Of a stretch of DNA of 64,000 nucleotides, positions 15,850-25,334 are shown one piece after another. How positions within the stretch are numbered: position 1 is the stretch's first letter; each line of letters opens with the position of its first letter. The DNA is from Solirubrobacterales bacterium (lineage in GTDB: Bacteria; Actinomycetota; Thermoleophilia; Solirubrobacterales; JACPNS01). Below the pieces are notes generated by a model, which was not told where the DNA came from, did no database searches, and was given only the letters and a program-made list of their open reading frames with translations. The position numbers and the translations under genes were made by a program. Where the stretch lies: positions 1-64,000 of the forward strand of contig JACPNS010000012.1 of NCBI GenBank assembly GCA_016185345.1, read 5' to 3'.

Positions 15850-18561
15850 GTGGCCACCGCTCCGAAATCTGACCGAAAGCTCTACCTGCTCGACGGCAAC
15901 TCGCTGGCATACCGCGCATTCTTTGCGCTGCCCGACACGTTCGTGAACTCGAAGGGCATGCCCACCGGCGCGCTCTTCGGTCTGGCCAACATGTGGCTGA
16001 AATTGATCGAGGACAACGACCACGGCACGCCGGCGGTGATCGCAGTCTGGGACGCAGGGCTGTCTGGTCGCGGCGAGATGTACGAGCCGTACAAGGCCCA
16101 GCGCGACGCCAAGCCCGACGGGCTGCGCGAGCAGTGGCCGCACTTCTATCCGCTTGCCGAGGCCTTCGGTTTCAAGAACGTGCGTATCGACGGGTGGGAG
16201 GCCGACGACGTGATCGCGTCGATCGCCGAGAAGGCGAAGATGGAGGGGTATTGCGTGGTCATCGTCACCGGGGACCGCGACTCCTTCCAGCTTGTCGATG
16301 ACGAGCACGGCCCGGTGACGATCATGGCCACGGGTCGGGGGATCACCGACACAACTGTCTATGACCGCGCGGCCGTGATCGAGCGGTATGGCATTCCGCC
16401 CGAGCTCGTGCCGGATTTCATCGGCCTGAAGGGCGACACGTCCGACAACATCCCCGGCGTTCCGGGAATCGGCGACAAGACGGCGATGCAGTTGCTTCAA
16501 GAATTCGGCGGGCTGGAGGAGGTCTTGGCGAACGTGGACAACATCTCCGGCGCCAAGCGCAAGGAGAATCTGACAAACAACGCGGATCTGGCGCGCATCT
16601 CCCGTGATCTGGCGACGATGCACCGCGACATCGATCTCGGCGAACTTTCGATCGAAGAGGTGTTTGACCTTCGGATCGATCCAAAGACGCTGCGCGACGT
16701 CATGCGCGAGAACGACCTGCGCGAACCGTTGCGACGCGTTGAGCGCTTGCTCCAGGAGCAGGCATTCCAGGGCATCGAGGACGAGATTCGCGAGGCGATG
16801 GCCGAGGAGACCGGGGTAGAAGAATTCGTTCCTGCGATCAAGGTCAAACAGACGACGCAGGACAAGCTCGAGAACGTCTTGACAGATCCCGCGATCTTCC
16901 TTGTTCACCGCGCCGACGCCGCGCTCGATGGTCCGGCTGATTCGCTGCTCGCCGACGCCGAGAACCAGTCGGCGGGTGAACAGGCTCGCTACGCCGTGGT
17001 CGGCAAGGACGGAACGGTTCACGTGGGTTCGTCCAACTCGGTCGAAGAATTCCTTGGCGTCGTCGGCGACCGCTCGGTCGTGACTCATGATCTCAAGACC
17101 CAGCTCGAACGCAGTGAGGCGGCGGTGCCAACGATCGATCACGACACTCGGATCGCGGCTTATCTGATTGATTCCGCACGGCGTCAGTACGCGATTCGTG
17201 AGATGGGCATCGAGCTTGGCGTGAAGCCGGGCGCAGTCGACGACGACTCCATCCCAGCCGAGTTCGCGCAGCTCGCCATTGACGCAGACGTGATGGTGCG
17301 GATCACGGCGCTGCAGCGGAACGAACTCGAATCGCTTGGATTGACGAAGGTCGAGAAGGAGGTCGAGCTTCCGCTCGTTTCCGTGCTCGTCGAGATCGAG
17401 CGAAACGGTCTGAAGCTCGACGTGGATGCGCTTGCGAAGGCGGCATCTGGTTTTGAGGCGGAGATCGCCCAACTCGAGTCCCAAATATACGAGCTTGCCG
17501 GCAAGCAGTTCACGATCGGCTCGCCCAAGCAGCTGGGTCCGATTCTGTTTGACGAGCTGGGGTTGCCAGCGGGCCGCAAGGGCAAGACGGGCTACTCCAC
17601 AGACGCTCGCGTGCTCGCGGGCATCCGCGACAAGCATCCGATCGTCGAGAAGATCGAGCGCTGGCGCGAACTGACAAAGCTCAAGAGCACATACGTGGAT
17701 TCGCTTCCCAAGGACGTTTCGCCCAAGGACGGACGGATCCACACCACGCTTGATCAGACCCGCGCGGCGACCGGACGCCTCAGCTCGACCAATCCCAACT
17801 TGCAGAACATCCCTGTGCGGACCCCGCTGGGCGCGACGATTCGCGAGTGCTTTGTCGCCGAAGAGGGCATGATCCTCACGAGCGCCGACTACTCGCAGGT
17901 TGAGCTGCGCGTGCTGGCGCAGGTCGCAGACGACGAGGTGCTCAAGGACATTTTCCGCCGCGGCGAGGATGTGCACACCGAGACTGCCGCCGCGATTTTC
18001 GGGATCGACCCAGCAGATGTCGACCACACAACGCGCGACCGCGCGAAGGCAGTGAACTTCGGGATCATCTACGGGCTCAGCGCATTTGGTCTCAGCGACC
18101 GACTGAAGATTCCGCGCGACGAGGCTTCCGAGTTCATCAAGCGATACCTCGGTCGATTCACCGGCGTCAAGCAGTTCATGGACGACACGGTCGCGCAGGC
18201 TAGGAAGGACGGATACGTCACCACGCTGATTGGTCGCCGTCGTGCGATCCCCGAGATCAACTCCTCGCAAGTCCAGACGCGCAACCTCGGCGAGCGACTC
18301 GCAATCAACACCGTCGTTCAGGGCACCGCTGCAGACATCATCAAGCAGGCGATGATCGATGTGAGCAGGGCGCTGGCCGAGAGCGGGCTCTCGACCAAAC
18401 TCGTGCTGCAGATTCACGACGAACTGCTTTTCGAGGGGCCGACCGAAGAGGCGGGGGCAGTCGCCGAACTCGCAGAGCGCGTCATGGCCGACGCGTACCC
18501 GCTCGATCCGCCACTCGGCGTGTCGGTCGGATCCGGCCCCAACTGGCTGGCCGCAAAGTAG
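15850..18561 (+). CDS. polA: DNA polymerase I
   Basis: PolA fills gaps in repair and removes RNA primers. The order is a 5'-3' exonuclease domain (about residues 1-300, with LYLLDGNSLAYRAFFALP and GLKGDTSDNIPGVPGIG), a central domain (about 310-480) and the polymerase domain (TRAATGRLSSTNPNLQNIPV, SADYSQVELRVLA, AKAVNFGIIYGLSAFGL, and QIHDELLFE with the catalytic Asp). The central domain lacks the Asp-x-Glu of a proofreading exonuclease, so 3'-5' activity is probably lost, as in Taq polymerase. GTG 15850 is chosen because a -10 box overlaps the ATG at 15841; the latter would add three residues. Confidence 0.95.
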   Translation: MATAPKSDRKLYLLDGNSLAYRAFFALPDTFVNSKGMPTGALFGLANMWLKLIEDNDHGTPAVIAVWDAGLSGRGEMYEPYKAQRDAKPDGLREQWPHFYPLAEAFGFKNVRIDGWEADDVIASIAEKAKMEGYCVVIVTGDRDSFQLVDDEHGPVTIMATGRGITDTTVYDRAAVIERYGIPPELVPDFIGLKGDTSDNIPGVPGIGDKTAMQLLQEFGGLEEVLANVDNISGAKRKENLTNNADLARISRDLATMHRDIDLGELSIEEVFDLRIDPKTLRDVMRENDLREPLRRVERLLQEQAFQGIEDEIREAMAEETGVEEFVPAIKVKQTTQDKLENVLTDPAIFLVHRADAALDGPADSLLADAENQSAGEQARYAVVGKDGTVHVGSSNSVEEFLGVVGDRSVVTHDLKTQLERSEAAVPTIDHDTRIAAYLIDSARRQYAIREMGIELGVKPGAVDDDSIPAEFAQLAIDADVMVRITALQRNELESLGLTKVEKEVELPLVSVLVEIERNGLKLDVDALAKAASGFEAEIAQLESQIYELAGKQFTIGSPKQLGPILFDELGLPAGRKGKTGYSTDARVLAGIRDKHPIVEKIERWRELTKLKSTYVDSLPKDVSPKDGRIHTTLDQTRAATGRLSSTNPNLQNIPVRTPLGATIRECFVAEEGMILTSADYSQVELRVLAQVADDEVLKDIFRRGEDVHTETAAAIFGIDPADVDHTTRDRAKAVNFGIIYGLSAFGLSDRLKIPRDEASEFIKRYLGRFTGVKQFMDDTVAQARKDGYVTTLIGRRRAIPEINSSQVQTRNLGERLAINTVVQGTAADIIKQAMIDVSRALAESGLSTKLVLQIHDELLFEGPTEEAGAVAELAERVMADAYPLDPPLGVSVGSGPNWLAAK

Positions 18562-18574
18562 AGGTGGGGCGGTG

Positions 18575-19024
18575 ATGGATCGGACTTTGGCCGTCCTGCT
18601 CACCGCTGGCGTCGGCGGACTGCTTGCTGCTCAGGCGCCGATCAACGGGCAGCTTGGTCAGCACGTCGGAAAGTTTCAGGCCGCGCTGATTTCGTTTGTG
18701 GTCGGGACGGCGCTGTTGACGATGATCGTCTTTGTCTTCGCCGGAGGGTTCGCCGATGGTTTCGGCATCGGCGTCGTCCCTTGGTACTACTTCATCGGCG
18801 GCCTGCTCGGTGCGGGATACATTGCCACGGTGATATTCACCGTTGGCGTCCTCGGGGCCGGCGGAATCACCGCCGCGACCGTCTCCGCGCAGCTCCTCAC
18901 CTCGATGCTGCTCGACCAGTTCGGCCTTTTCGGTCTCGAGAAGCAGCCGATCACATGGACTCGCCTGGCCGGTGTGCTGCTGCTGGCCGCCGGCACGTAC
19001 CTGGTGGTCGCGGGCCGCGACTGA
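18575..19024 (+). CDS. YdcZ/DUF606-type DMT membrane protein
   Basis: The 149-residue protein has about five membrane helices and a C-terminal hairpin ending AGTYLVVAGRD. INGQLGQHVGKFQAALISF and the GxxLLxAGTYL ending are typical of the DMT-superfamily YdcZ family (half-size transporters, substrates mostly unknown). It starts 13 bases after polA, and a GAGGTGGGG stretch precedes the start, so it may be cotranscribed. A GTG at 18572 is an equally possible start. Confidence 0.75.
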   Translation: MDRTLAVLLTAGVGGLLAAQAPINGQLGQHVGKFQAALISFVVGTALLTMIVFVFAGGFADGFGIGVVPWYYFIGGLLGAGYIATVIFTVGVLGAGGITAATVSAQLLTSMLLDQFGLFGLEKQPITWTRLAGVLLLAAGTYLVVAGRD

Positions 19025-19172
19025 CGCGCCGCCGGGCTGGCTTCCTCACGATCGCACCGAGGATGCGCGGTCGCTCGGCAGGGAAACCTGAGGAGGTCCG
19101 TCGAGCGGCCGATCCACCTGCAAAACCGCGCAATCTCAGGCCCCAAGCGGGTATCCGGGTGCCAATCTTTTG

Positions 19173-19190
19173 GTATACATCGTTGTATAC
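19173..19190 (+). promoter_or_regulatory. Palindromic operator for the GntR regulator
   Basis: GTATACA-TCGT-TGTATAC is a perfect 7-base inverted repeat, about 135 bases upstream of the GntR gene. FadR/FCD-type GntR proteins commonly bind sites built around GTATAC or TTGTATACAA, so this is a good candidate for autoregulation and control of the transporter operon. The rest of 19025-19324 shows only a weak promoter candidate, TTGCCT-N16-TACACA at 19269-19296. Confidence 0.6.
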
Positions 19191-19324
19191 AGCCCTGAAC
19201 ACATGGCCAAACGCCGGCTGTTCATTTTGTACAAGCTGAGAGACAGCTCCGCCACGAGCGCGCCTAACTTGCCTCGTAATGCGTTGCTCCTACACAACTC
19301 GGTACATAGGACTGGACTCAGCAA

Positions 19325-20074
19325 ATGCCTCCGCGTGACCTTCTCGCAGAGCTGATGCTGTCCGGCGGATCGGAAGACATGGTCGGCGACTCGATCGCCG
19401 AGCGCGTTTACCAGGACCTCCGCGGAGAGCTGCTCTTCGGCAAGATCCCACTGGGAGAGCGACTCGTCGAGGAGCACCTCGCGGAGCGTTACGAGTGCAG
19501 CCGCACTCCCGTTCGCGAAGCACTTCACCGCCTCCAGGCAGACGGCCACGTCGTCAAGCACCCAATGGGCGGCATCACGCCGCAGCCGCCGCAGGCTACG
19601 GCGCTGGAAGAGCTGTATGAACTCCGCGTCGTGCTCGAGGACCTGATCGTCCGACGCGCCTCCAACGCCGAGGAGAAGCTAAAGGTCGCAGACCTCCGCG
19701 CCAGCTGGGCGGAGCTGGCCAACGTCAGCGCGGAGCGTCGCCGCGAGATCGCCACTCCCGACTTTGTCTACGCCGACGAGGCCTTCCACGAAGGCCTCGC
19801 CGCCGCCGCCGGAAACCACTCGGCCGCGCGCTACCTGCGCGACATCAACGAGCGCATCCGCATCTTGCGCGTCCACGACTTCACGACCGACGACCGCATC
19901 GATGCGACGATCGCCGAGCACATCGAGGTCGCCGACGCCGTGCTCGCTGGCGAGGCCGATGCAGCCGCCGCTCTGATGCGTGTGCACATCGACCGCAGCG
20001 CCCGAGTGGTTGAAGAGCGCGTCGGTCGCATGCTCGCCCGCATGTTCGACGCGTCCGCCGGGAGCGCGGAGTAA
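19325..20074 (+). CDS. GntR-family transcriptional regulator (FadR/FCD type)
   Basis: The 249-residue protein has an N-terminal winged helix (about residues 24-90; [20 protein letters not shown] is the recognition region) and a C-terminal all-helical FCD domain. The FCD metal and ligand site is visible in [22 protein letters not shown] and RVHIDRS. Such regulators bind small metabolites and usually repress the neighbouring catabolic operon. Its stop overlaps an ATG of the ABC transporter gene (TAATG), so it is part of the operon it probably controls. The inducer is likely the imported substrate or a breakdown product. Confidence 0.9.
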   Translation: MPPRDLLAELMLSGGSEDMVGDSIAERVYQDLRGELLFGKIPLGERLVEEHLAERYECSRTPVREALHRLQADGHVVKHPMGGITPQPPQATALEELYELRVVLEDLIVRRASNAEEKLKVADLRASWAELANVSAERRREIATPDFVYADEAFHEGLAAAAGNHSAARYLRDINERIRILRVHDFTTDDRIDATIAEHIEVADAVLAGEADAAAALMRVHIDRSARVVEERVGRMLARMFDASAGSAE

Positions 20075-20085
20075 TGGAGGCGGCC

Positions 20086-21630
20086 ATGAGCGCAGCGCCG
20101 GAACCATCAGTCGCCGTCCGCGGCCTCACCAAGCGCTTCGGGACGCTCGTCGCCAACGACTCAGTCGACTTCGAGCTATACCCCGGCGAGGTCCACGCGC
20201 TGCTCGGCGAGAACGGTGCCGGCAAGTCAACGCTTGCAAAATCGCTTTATGGCGTGAACGTCCCAGACGAGGGCGAGATTCTCGTCGACGGCAAGCCGCT
20301 CACGATCGACTCGCCCGGCGTCGCCCGCGAGGCCGGCATCGGACTCGTGTTCCAGGACTTCAGGCTGATCCCGGCGCTCACCGTGCTGGAAAACATCGCG
20401 CTGGCGCTTCCCGAGCACGGCATCATGCTCAACAACGCCGACATCGAGAAGCGATTCGTCGCGCTCGCTGAGAAGTACAACATGAGCGTCGACCCGCACA
20501 ACTTGATCGACGAGATCTCGATGAGCGAGCGTCAGCAGGCAGAGATTCTCAAGGTGCTCCTGTGCGGCGCAAAGACCGTGATCCTCGACGAGCCGACCAG
20601 CCTGCTCGCTCCGCAGGAAGTCGAAGGATTGATGAACGTCATTCGCGACCTGCGCGATCAGGGCTTCGCGCTCGCGATCATCACGCACAAGATCCCAGAC
20701 GTTCGCGCGGTCTGCAACCGCGTGACGATCCTGCGCCAGGGCCGCGTGGTATTTGCGACCGACAAGCTGGCCGAGATGAGCGATGAGGACCTGATCGCCA
20801 ATGTCGTCGGTCAAGAGATCCCGACCTTGACCCACCGACCGCAGGTCGTCGCCCACGCTGAAGGCCCGGCTCTGATGCTCGAGCACATGAGCGTCAATGG
20901 CGACAACGACCTCCCGGCGATCAAGGGCCTGACGCTCGTCGCCGAGCGCGGCGAAGTGATCGGTGTCGCAGGGGTCTCCGGCGGAGGCCAGAGGGAACTC
21001 GCCGAGGCGATCATGGGCCTCAGGCCGCTCACCGGCGGAGAAATCTCAGTGCGTGGCGGACACATCGCCGGCAAGACCGTCGAGGCTATCCGCGAGGCCG
21101 GCGTAGCCGTCATGGCCGAGGACCCACTTTCGATGGAGGTCGTTCCGGGCCTGTCGATCGCTGAACACATGGCGATCGGCGGCATCGATCCGCCAAAGAC
21201 GCGCATAGGTTACGACTGGAAGCGCGTCGCCGAAGAGACCGGCGACCTCGAATCCGCCAAGGCGATCGGCCTCGCCGACCCCAACCGTCGCGTCGACTCA
21301 CTCTCGGGCGGAAACGTCCAGCGCCTGATGATCGTGCGCTCTCTCGTCGGCGACCCGTACGTGGTCGTCGCTTGTTACCCGACCCGCGGCCTTGACCTCT
21401 TCTCGGTCAGCACCACGCACAAACTGCTTTTCGAACAGGCAGAGAAGGGGGCAGCAGTGCTCTTCATCTCGGAGGATCTCGACGAACTCTTCACGGTCAG
21501 CGACCGCCTTCTGGTCCTGCATGGCGGCGAGCTCGCGGGCGACCTGAAGCCGTCCGAAACCACTCGCTCTGAAGTTGGCGCGATGATGCTCGGTCGTCAC
21601 GAGGCCGAAGAAGCGGCGGCAATCGGATGA
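20086..21630 (+). CDS. BMP-type ABC importer ATPase (two nucleotide-binding domains)
   Basis: The protein carries two ABC domains in one chain, as in NupA/YufO-type nucleoside and RbsA-type sugar importers. Domain 1 has Walker [10 protein letters not shown] and Walker B VILDEPTS. Domain 2 has the degenerate Walker A usual in this group ([10 protein letters not shown]), the signature LSGGNVQR and PTRGLD. The ATG at 20086 is chosen because GGAGG lies 5 bases upstream; an in-frame ATG at 20074 overlaps the GntR stop and would add four residues. It powers the permeases that follow, overlapping the next gene by 4 bases. Confidence 0.93.
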   Translation: MSAAPEPSVAVRGLTKRFGTLVANDSVDFELYPGEVHALLGENGAGKSTLAKSLYGVNVPDEGEILVDGKPLTIDSPGVAREAGIGLVFQDFRLIPALTVLENIALALPEHGIMLNNADIEKRFVALAEKYNMSVDPHNLIDEISMSERQQAEILKVLLCGAKTVILDEPTSLLAPQEVEGLMNVIRDLRDQGFALAIITHKIPDVRAVCNRVTILRQGRVVFATDKLAEMSDEDLIANVVGQEIPTLTHRPQVVAHAEGPALMLEHMSVNGDNDLPAIKGLTLVAERGEVIGVAGVSGGGQRELAEAIMGLRPLTGGEISVRGGHIAGKTVEAIREAGVAVMAEDPLSMEVVPGLSIAEHMAIGGIDPPKTRIGYDWKRVAEETGDLESAKAIGLADPNRRVDSLSGGNVQRLMIVRSLVGDPYVVVACYPTRGLDLFSVSTTHKLLFEQAEKGAAVLFISEDLDELFTVSDRLLVLHGGELAGDLKPSETTRSEVGAMMLGRHEAEEAAAIG

Positions 21631-22655
21631 GCGCTCCAGACGCAACAGTCATCCCCGCCAACGAGAAGTCGCGCAGCTTCGACCCGCGCGACTGGGTGCC
21701 CACCGGCACCTGGTTCAAGATCGCCGCGCCGATCGCGACGCCGCTGATAATCCTCCTGCTCATTCCGTTTTTTGGCATCGACGTGCCAGCGGTGATCACG
21801 CGTTCCGTTCCGTTCATCCTCGCCGCCCTGGCTGTCGCTCTTCCCGCTCGCGCAGGTCTGATCAACGTTGGTGGCGAGGGCCAGATCTTCATTGGTGCGG
21901 TCTTCGGCGCAGCGTTTGTGAAGGTCGTCGGCGATGGACTGCCGCTGCTCGCGATGCTTCCGATGGTGCTGATCGCCGGAACGATCGGCGGAGCTGTCTG
22001 GGTTGGGATCGCGGCGTTCCTGAAGGCGTACTTCAACGTCAACGAAACGATCGCGACCTTGCTGCTCAACTACGTCGCACTCTACGTCCTTTCCTACATG
22101 GTCAACGGCGCACTGAAGGACCCGGAGTCCTACGGATTCGCAATCGGCGCGATGCTCCCCGACTCCGCGCTTCTCCCTCAACTTGGCATCTCAACACTGA
22201 GTATCGGCATCGTCCTCGCGGTGCTCATGACGATCGCCGTCTGGCTTCTGCTCGACCGCTCGCGCTGGGGCTTTCGCGCCAAGGTCGTCGGAGGCAACCC
22301 CGAGGCTGCCCGCCGCGGCGGCTTCGCGGTCAACCGGACCATCGTCACGGCCCTCCTGATGGGCGGCGCGATCGCAGGCTTCGCTGGCGTCGTCGAACTG
22401 GCCGGCACAGAACTCCAACTCCGCGCGCAGATGGCGACCGGCTTCGGCTACATCGGCTTCCTCTGCGCCTTCCTCGTCGCCCAGCGCGCCGCCTGGATTC
22501 CGGCCGGCGCGATGCTGCTGGCGTCGATCTCGGTCTACGGCGACAGCCTGCAGCTCGATTTCGGCCTGCCGGCGTCGAGCGTCTACGTCGTGATGGCCGT
22601 GATCGTCCTATTCGTCCTCGCACTGCGCGGAACCAAAGTGAAGGGCGCCAGCTGA
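21627..22655 (+). CDS. BMP-type ABC importer permease 1
   Basis: The 342-residue integral membrane protein belongs to the BPD_transp_2 (LivM/RbsC-like) permeases. [37 protein letters not shown] and [11 protein letters not shown] are typical of nucleoside-type permeases partnering BMP lipoproteins. About nine to ten hydrophobic helices are visible. Its ATG lies in the stop of the ATPase gene, and its own stop overlaps the next permease by one base, showing tight coupling. Confidence 0.93.
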   Translation: MSAPDATVIPANEKSRSFDPRDWVPTGTWFKIAAPIATPLIILLLIPFFGIDVPAVITRSVPFILAALAVALPARAGLINVGGEGQIFIGAVFGAAFVKVVGDGLPLLAMLPMVLIAGTIGGAVWVGIAAFLKAYFNVNETIATLLLNYVALYVLSYMVNGALKDPESYGFAIGAMLPDSALLPQLGISTLSIGIVLAVLMTIAVWLLLDRSRWGFRAKVVGGNPEAARRGGFAVNRTIVTALLMGGAIAGFAGVVELAGTELQLRAQMATGFGYIGFLCAFLVAQRAAWIPAGAMLLASISVYGDSLQLDFGLPASSVYVVMAVIVLFVLALRGTKVKGAS

Positions 22656-23563
22656 TGCTTGAAGCAATCATTCTCGGAGCTGTCAGCTACGGCGCATGCT
22701 TGATTTTTGCTGCGGAGGGCGAACTGATCGCAGAGCGCTCGGGGATCGTCAACCTCGGAACCGAGGGTTCGATTCTCTGCGGAGCGCTGCTCTCATTCAT
22801 GGTCACGGTCTGGACAGGCTCGCCCTACATCGGCGCCATCTTCGGGCTCGTCGGTGGCGCGCTTCCCGCGCTGCTGCACGCCTTCATGGTGGTTGACCGC
22901 AAGGCCGACCAGCTCGCCAGCGGATTGGCGATCACCTTCCTCGGAATCGGGATCACCGCTGCGCTCGGAAAAAGCTTCGTCGACGACAAGATCAATGGGA
23001 TGGACGCGATCGGGATTCCGCTGTTCAAGGAAATCCCTCTGATCGGCGGCGCGCTGTTTGACCAGGACATTCTCACCTACCTTGCGCTGCTCATCGGTCC
23101 CGCCATCTGGTGGTTCTTCAAGCGGACTCGGGTTGGATTGGTCTTGCGCGCAACCGGTGAAAGCGGCGATGTCGTCTACGCGTATGGTCACTCGCCGCGC
23201 AAGGTGCGTTATCTCGCCGTCACGGCCGGTGGCGCGCTCGCGGGACTGGGCGGCGCGCAGCTTGTGCTTGCAACCACGCTCAACTGGACAGAGAACATCA
23301 CTCAAGGACGCGGCTTTGTTGCCGTCGCGCTCGTGATCTTCGCCTCCTGGCTACCGCTCCGGGCCGCCGCAGGAGCGCTGCTCTTCGGCGCCGCCTTCGC
23401 GCTCAACCTCGTGCTCCAGACGCGCGGCGTCGGTATCCCATCTTTTTACTTGCTGATGCTTCCGTACCTGCTCACACTGATCGTCCTCGCGGTCGCGAGC
23501 AAGGGACAGAGACAACTGATGCCGGCCGGCTTGAAAGCCGTATTTGCCCCCGGCGGCACGTAA
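22655..23563 (+). CDS. BMP-type ABC importer permease 2
   Basis: The 302-residue permease is the second membrane subunit of the importer. It has the family marks AEGELIAERSGIVNLGTEG near the N-terminus and LRATGESGDVVYAYG in the cytoplasmic coupling loop. It forms a heterodimer with the preceding permease in related systems. Start and stop are fixed by overlap with permease 1 and by the 78-base gap to the lipoprotein gene. Confidence 0.93.
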   Translation: MLEAIILGAVSYGACLIFAAEGELIAERSGIVNLGTEGSILCGALLSFMVTVWTGSPYIGAIFGLVGGALPALLHAFMVVDRKADQLASGLAITFLGIGITAALGKSFVDDKINGMDAIGIPLFKEIPLIGGALFDQDILTYLALLIGPAIWWFFKRTRVGLVLRATGESGDVVYAYGHSPRKVRYLAVTAGGALAGLGGAQLVLATTLNWTENITQGRGFVAVALVIFASWLPLRAAAGALLFGAAFALNLVLQTRGVGIPSFYLLMLPYLLTLIVLAVASKGQRQLMPAGLKAVFAPGGT

Positions 23564-23641
23564 TTCCACCGCCTCAACCAAAAGCACTGCGTTTCGACCG
23601 ATTGCTCATTCAACTATCTCGATTGAAAGGGACTTCCCCCA

Positions 23642-24778
23642 ATGCTCAAACGAACTTCAAAGTGGCTGGCCTTCGCGGCCCTCGCCATGCTCGCCGCATT
23701 CGGCGTCACTGCGTGTGGCTCGGATTCAAAAACGAGCACGACCTCCGACGCGAAGGGCCAGACGGTTGGCTTCCTCTATGTCGGACCAAAGAACGACTTC
23801 GGCTACAACCAGGCGGCCTACGAGGGCTCGCTCGAGGTGGCGAAGAACATCCCCGGCACCAAGTTGATCCAGGCCGAAAACGTCCCCGAGACCTCTGAGG
23901 CCTCTCGCGTGATGGAGAAGATGATCAAGGACGGCGCGACGACGATCTTCGCGACCAGCTACGGACACCTGCAGCCGATGCTCGCCGTTGCCAAGAAATA
24001 CCCGAACGTAACCTTTGAGCACCAGGGTGGCGTCAAGTCAGGGGCCAACGTCGGCTCGTACTTCGGCCAGATCTACGAAGCCCAGTACCTGACCGGTATG
24101 GCGGCCGGACTCGCCACGAAGTCGAACAAGCTCGGCTATGTCGTGGCTGTGCCAATCCCGCAGACTCTTCTCAACGTCAACGCGTTTGAGCTCGGAGCAA
24201 AATCCGTCAACCCGAAGGCCAAGACAACCGTCGTGTTCACTGGTTCATGGTGCGACCCCGCCAAGCAGAAGGAAGCGGCCGACACCCTGATCCAAGGCGG
24301 CGCCGACGTGCTGAGTCAACACCAGGACTGCACCAAGACAATCGTCGAAACGACGGAGAAGGCCGGCGCGATGTCCGTCGGATACCACGCCGACGCATCG
24401 TCGCTCGCCCCCAACGGCTGGTTGACTGGATCGGTCTGGAACTGGGGCCCGCTCTACACGGACATCGTGAAGACGATCGGCGAGGGCAAGTGGAAGGGCT
24501 CTAAGTACGACGCCGACTACCGCGTCGGATTTGCCGACAGCGACATCATCAAGCTCGCCCCGTTCGGCACGGCTGTCACGCCTGAAATCAAGAAGCAGGT
24601 GCTCGCCAAGCAGAAGGAGATGAAGTCGAAGGATTTCTATCCGTTCGAAGGCCCAGTCGTGGATCAGAGCGGCAAGACCCAGATCCCGACCGGTCAGAAC
24701 CCAAGTCCGACCGACCTGGAGAAGACCGACTACCTGGTTGAAGGTGTCGTCGGCAAGATCCCGACCTCATCCAAGTAA
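23642..24778 (+). CDS. BMP/Med-family substrate-binding lipoprotein
   Basis: The 378-residue lipoprotein has a signal peptide with lipobox VTAC (Cys25) and a BMP (PnrA-like) fold: VGFLYVGPKNDFGYNQAAYEG, IFATSYGHLQPMLAVA, FEHQGGVK and YLTGMAAGLATKSNKLGYV. BMP proteins usually bind purine nucleosides. Here the downstream genes are amide hydrolases rather than nucleosidases, so the ligand may be a ureide, nucleobase derivative or biuret-like compound. A GAAAGGGA stretch precedes the ATG. It delivers substrate to the two permeases encoded just upstream. Confidence 0.92.
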   Translation: MLKRTSKWLAFAALAMLAAFGVTACGSDSKTSTTSDAKGQTVGFLYVGPKNDFGYNQAAYEGSLEVAKNIPGTKLIQAENVPETSEASRVMEKMIKDGATTIFATSYGHLQPMLAVAKKYPNVTFEHQGGVKSGANVGSYFGQIYEAQYLTGMAAGLATKSNKLGYVVAVPIPQTLLNVNAFELGAKSVNPKAKTTVVFTGSWCDPAKQKEAADTLIQGGADVLSQHQDCTKTIVETTEKAGAMSVGYHADASSLAPNGWLTGSVWNWGPLYTDIVKTIGEGKWKGSKYDADYRVGFADSDIIKLAPFGTAVTPEIKKQVLAKQKEMKSKDFYPFEGPVVDQSGKTQIPTGQNPSPTDLEKTDYLVEGVVGKIPTSSK

Positions 24779-24785
24779 TCCAGAA

Positions 24786-25334
24786 ATGATCAGCAGCACC
24801 CGACCATATGCCTGGCCCTACGACAGCCGGCTTGACCCCACGGACTTCGCGTTCGTGGTGGTCACCGGCTCGTCGGCCGGGCAGAGCGGGCAGCCGCCGA
24901 TCGAGCTCGTCGAGTCATGCAAGGCCTTCGCAGCGAAGGTCACAGAGCTCGGCGGCGCGGTCATCTGGACCGCTTGCAACGGAAGCGCGCTCCCCGATGG
25001 ATTGGCGAGTACGGACATGACGTCCGAGTCTCCGACCTCGAACGGGATGATCGGCGGAGAGCTGGAGCTGATTCTGCGCAGCCAAGGAATCGACCGCTTC
25101 GCTCTTGCCGGTTGGCCTCTGGAGATCGCGGTTCACTCGACACTCCGGCGCGCAAACGACATTGGCTATGAGTGCCTGTTGCTCGAAGACCTCTGCGTGC
25201 CGCTCGACCCGGACCTCCAGGCATCGTCTGTCTCGCAGATCCTGATGTCCGGAGGGATCTTTGGCGCCGTCGGCGAATCCGCGGCGCTGCTTGAAGCACT
25301 TGAAACTTCAACTCAAAATGGAGGCGATGCGTGA
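24786..25334 (+). CDS. Isochorismatase-fold protein without catalytic residues (pseudoenzyme)
   Basis: The 182-residue protein is a paralogue of the biuret hydrolase-like protein encoded next to it. The shared frame is clear in [11 protein letters not shown] versus [11 protein letters not shown] and in [19 protein letters not shown] versus [19 protein letters not shown]. All three catalytic positions are changed: Asp to Thr27, Lys to Ser82 and the nucleophile Cys to Ala115. About 40 residues of the segment before the Lys are also missing. It cannot use the family's Cys chemistry. It may be a structural or regulatory partner, or a binding protein. It overlaps the next gene by 4 bases. Confidence 0.8.
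   Translation: MISSTRPYAWPYDSRLDPTDFAFVVVTGSSAGQSGQPPIELVESCKAFAAKVTELGGAVIWTACNGSALPDGLASTDMTSESPTSNGMIGGELELILRSQGIDRFALAGWPLEIAVHSTLRRANDIGYECLLLEDLCVPLDPDLQASSVSQILMSGGIFGAVGESAALLEALETSTQNGGDA

Noticed and set aside
15712-18603. A 963-codon open frame on the minus strand across polA
   Set aside because: It is the exact antisense of polA, has low-complexity Arg/Leu/Val/Asp composition and no recognisable domain; it results from high third-position GC.
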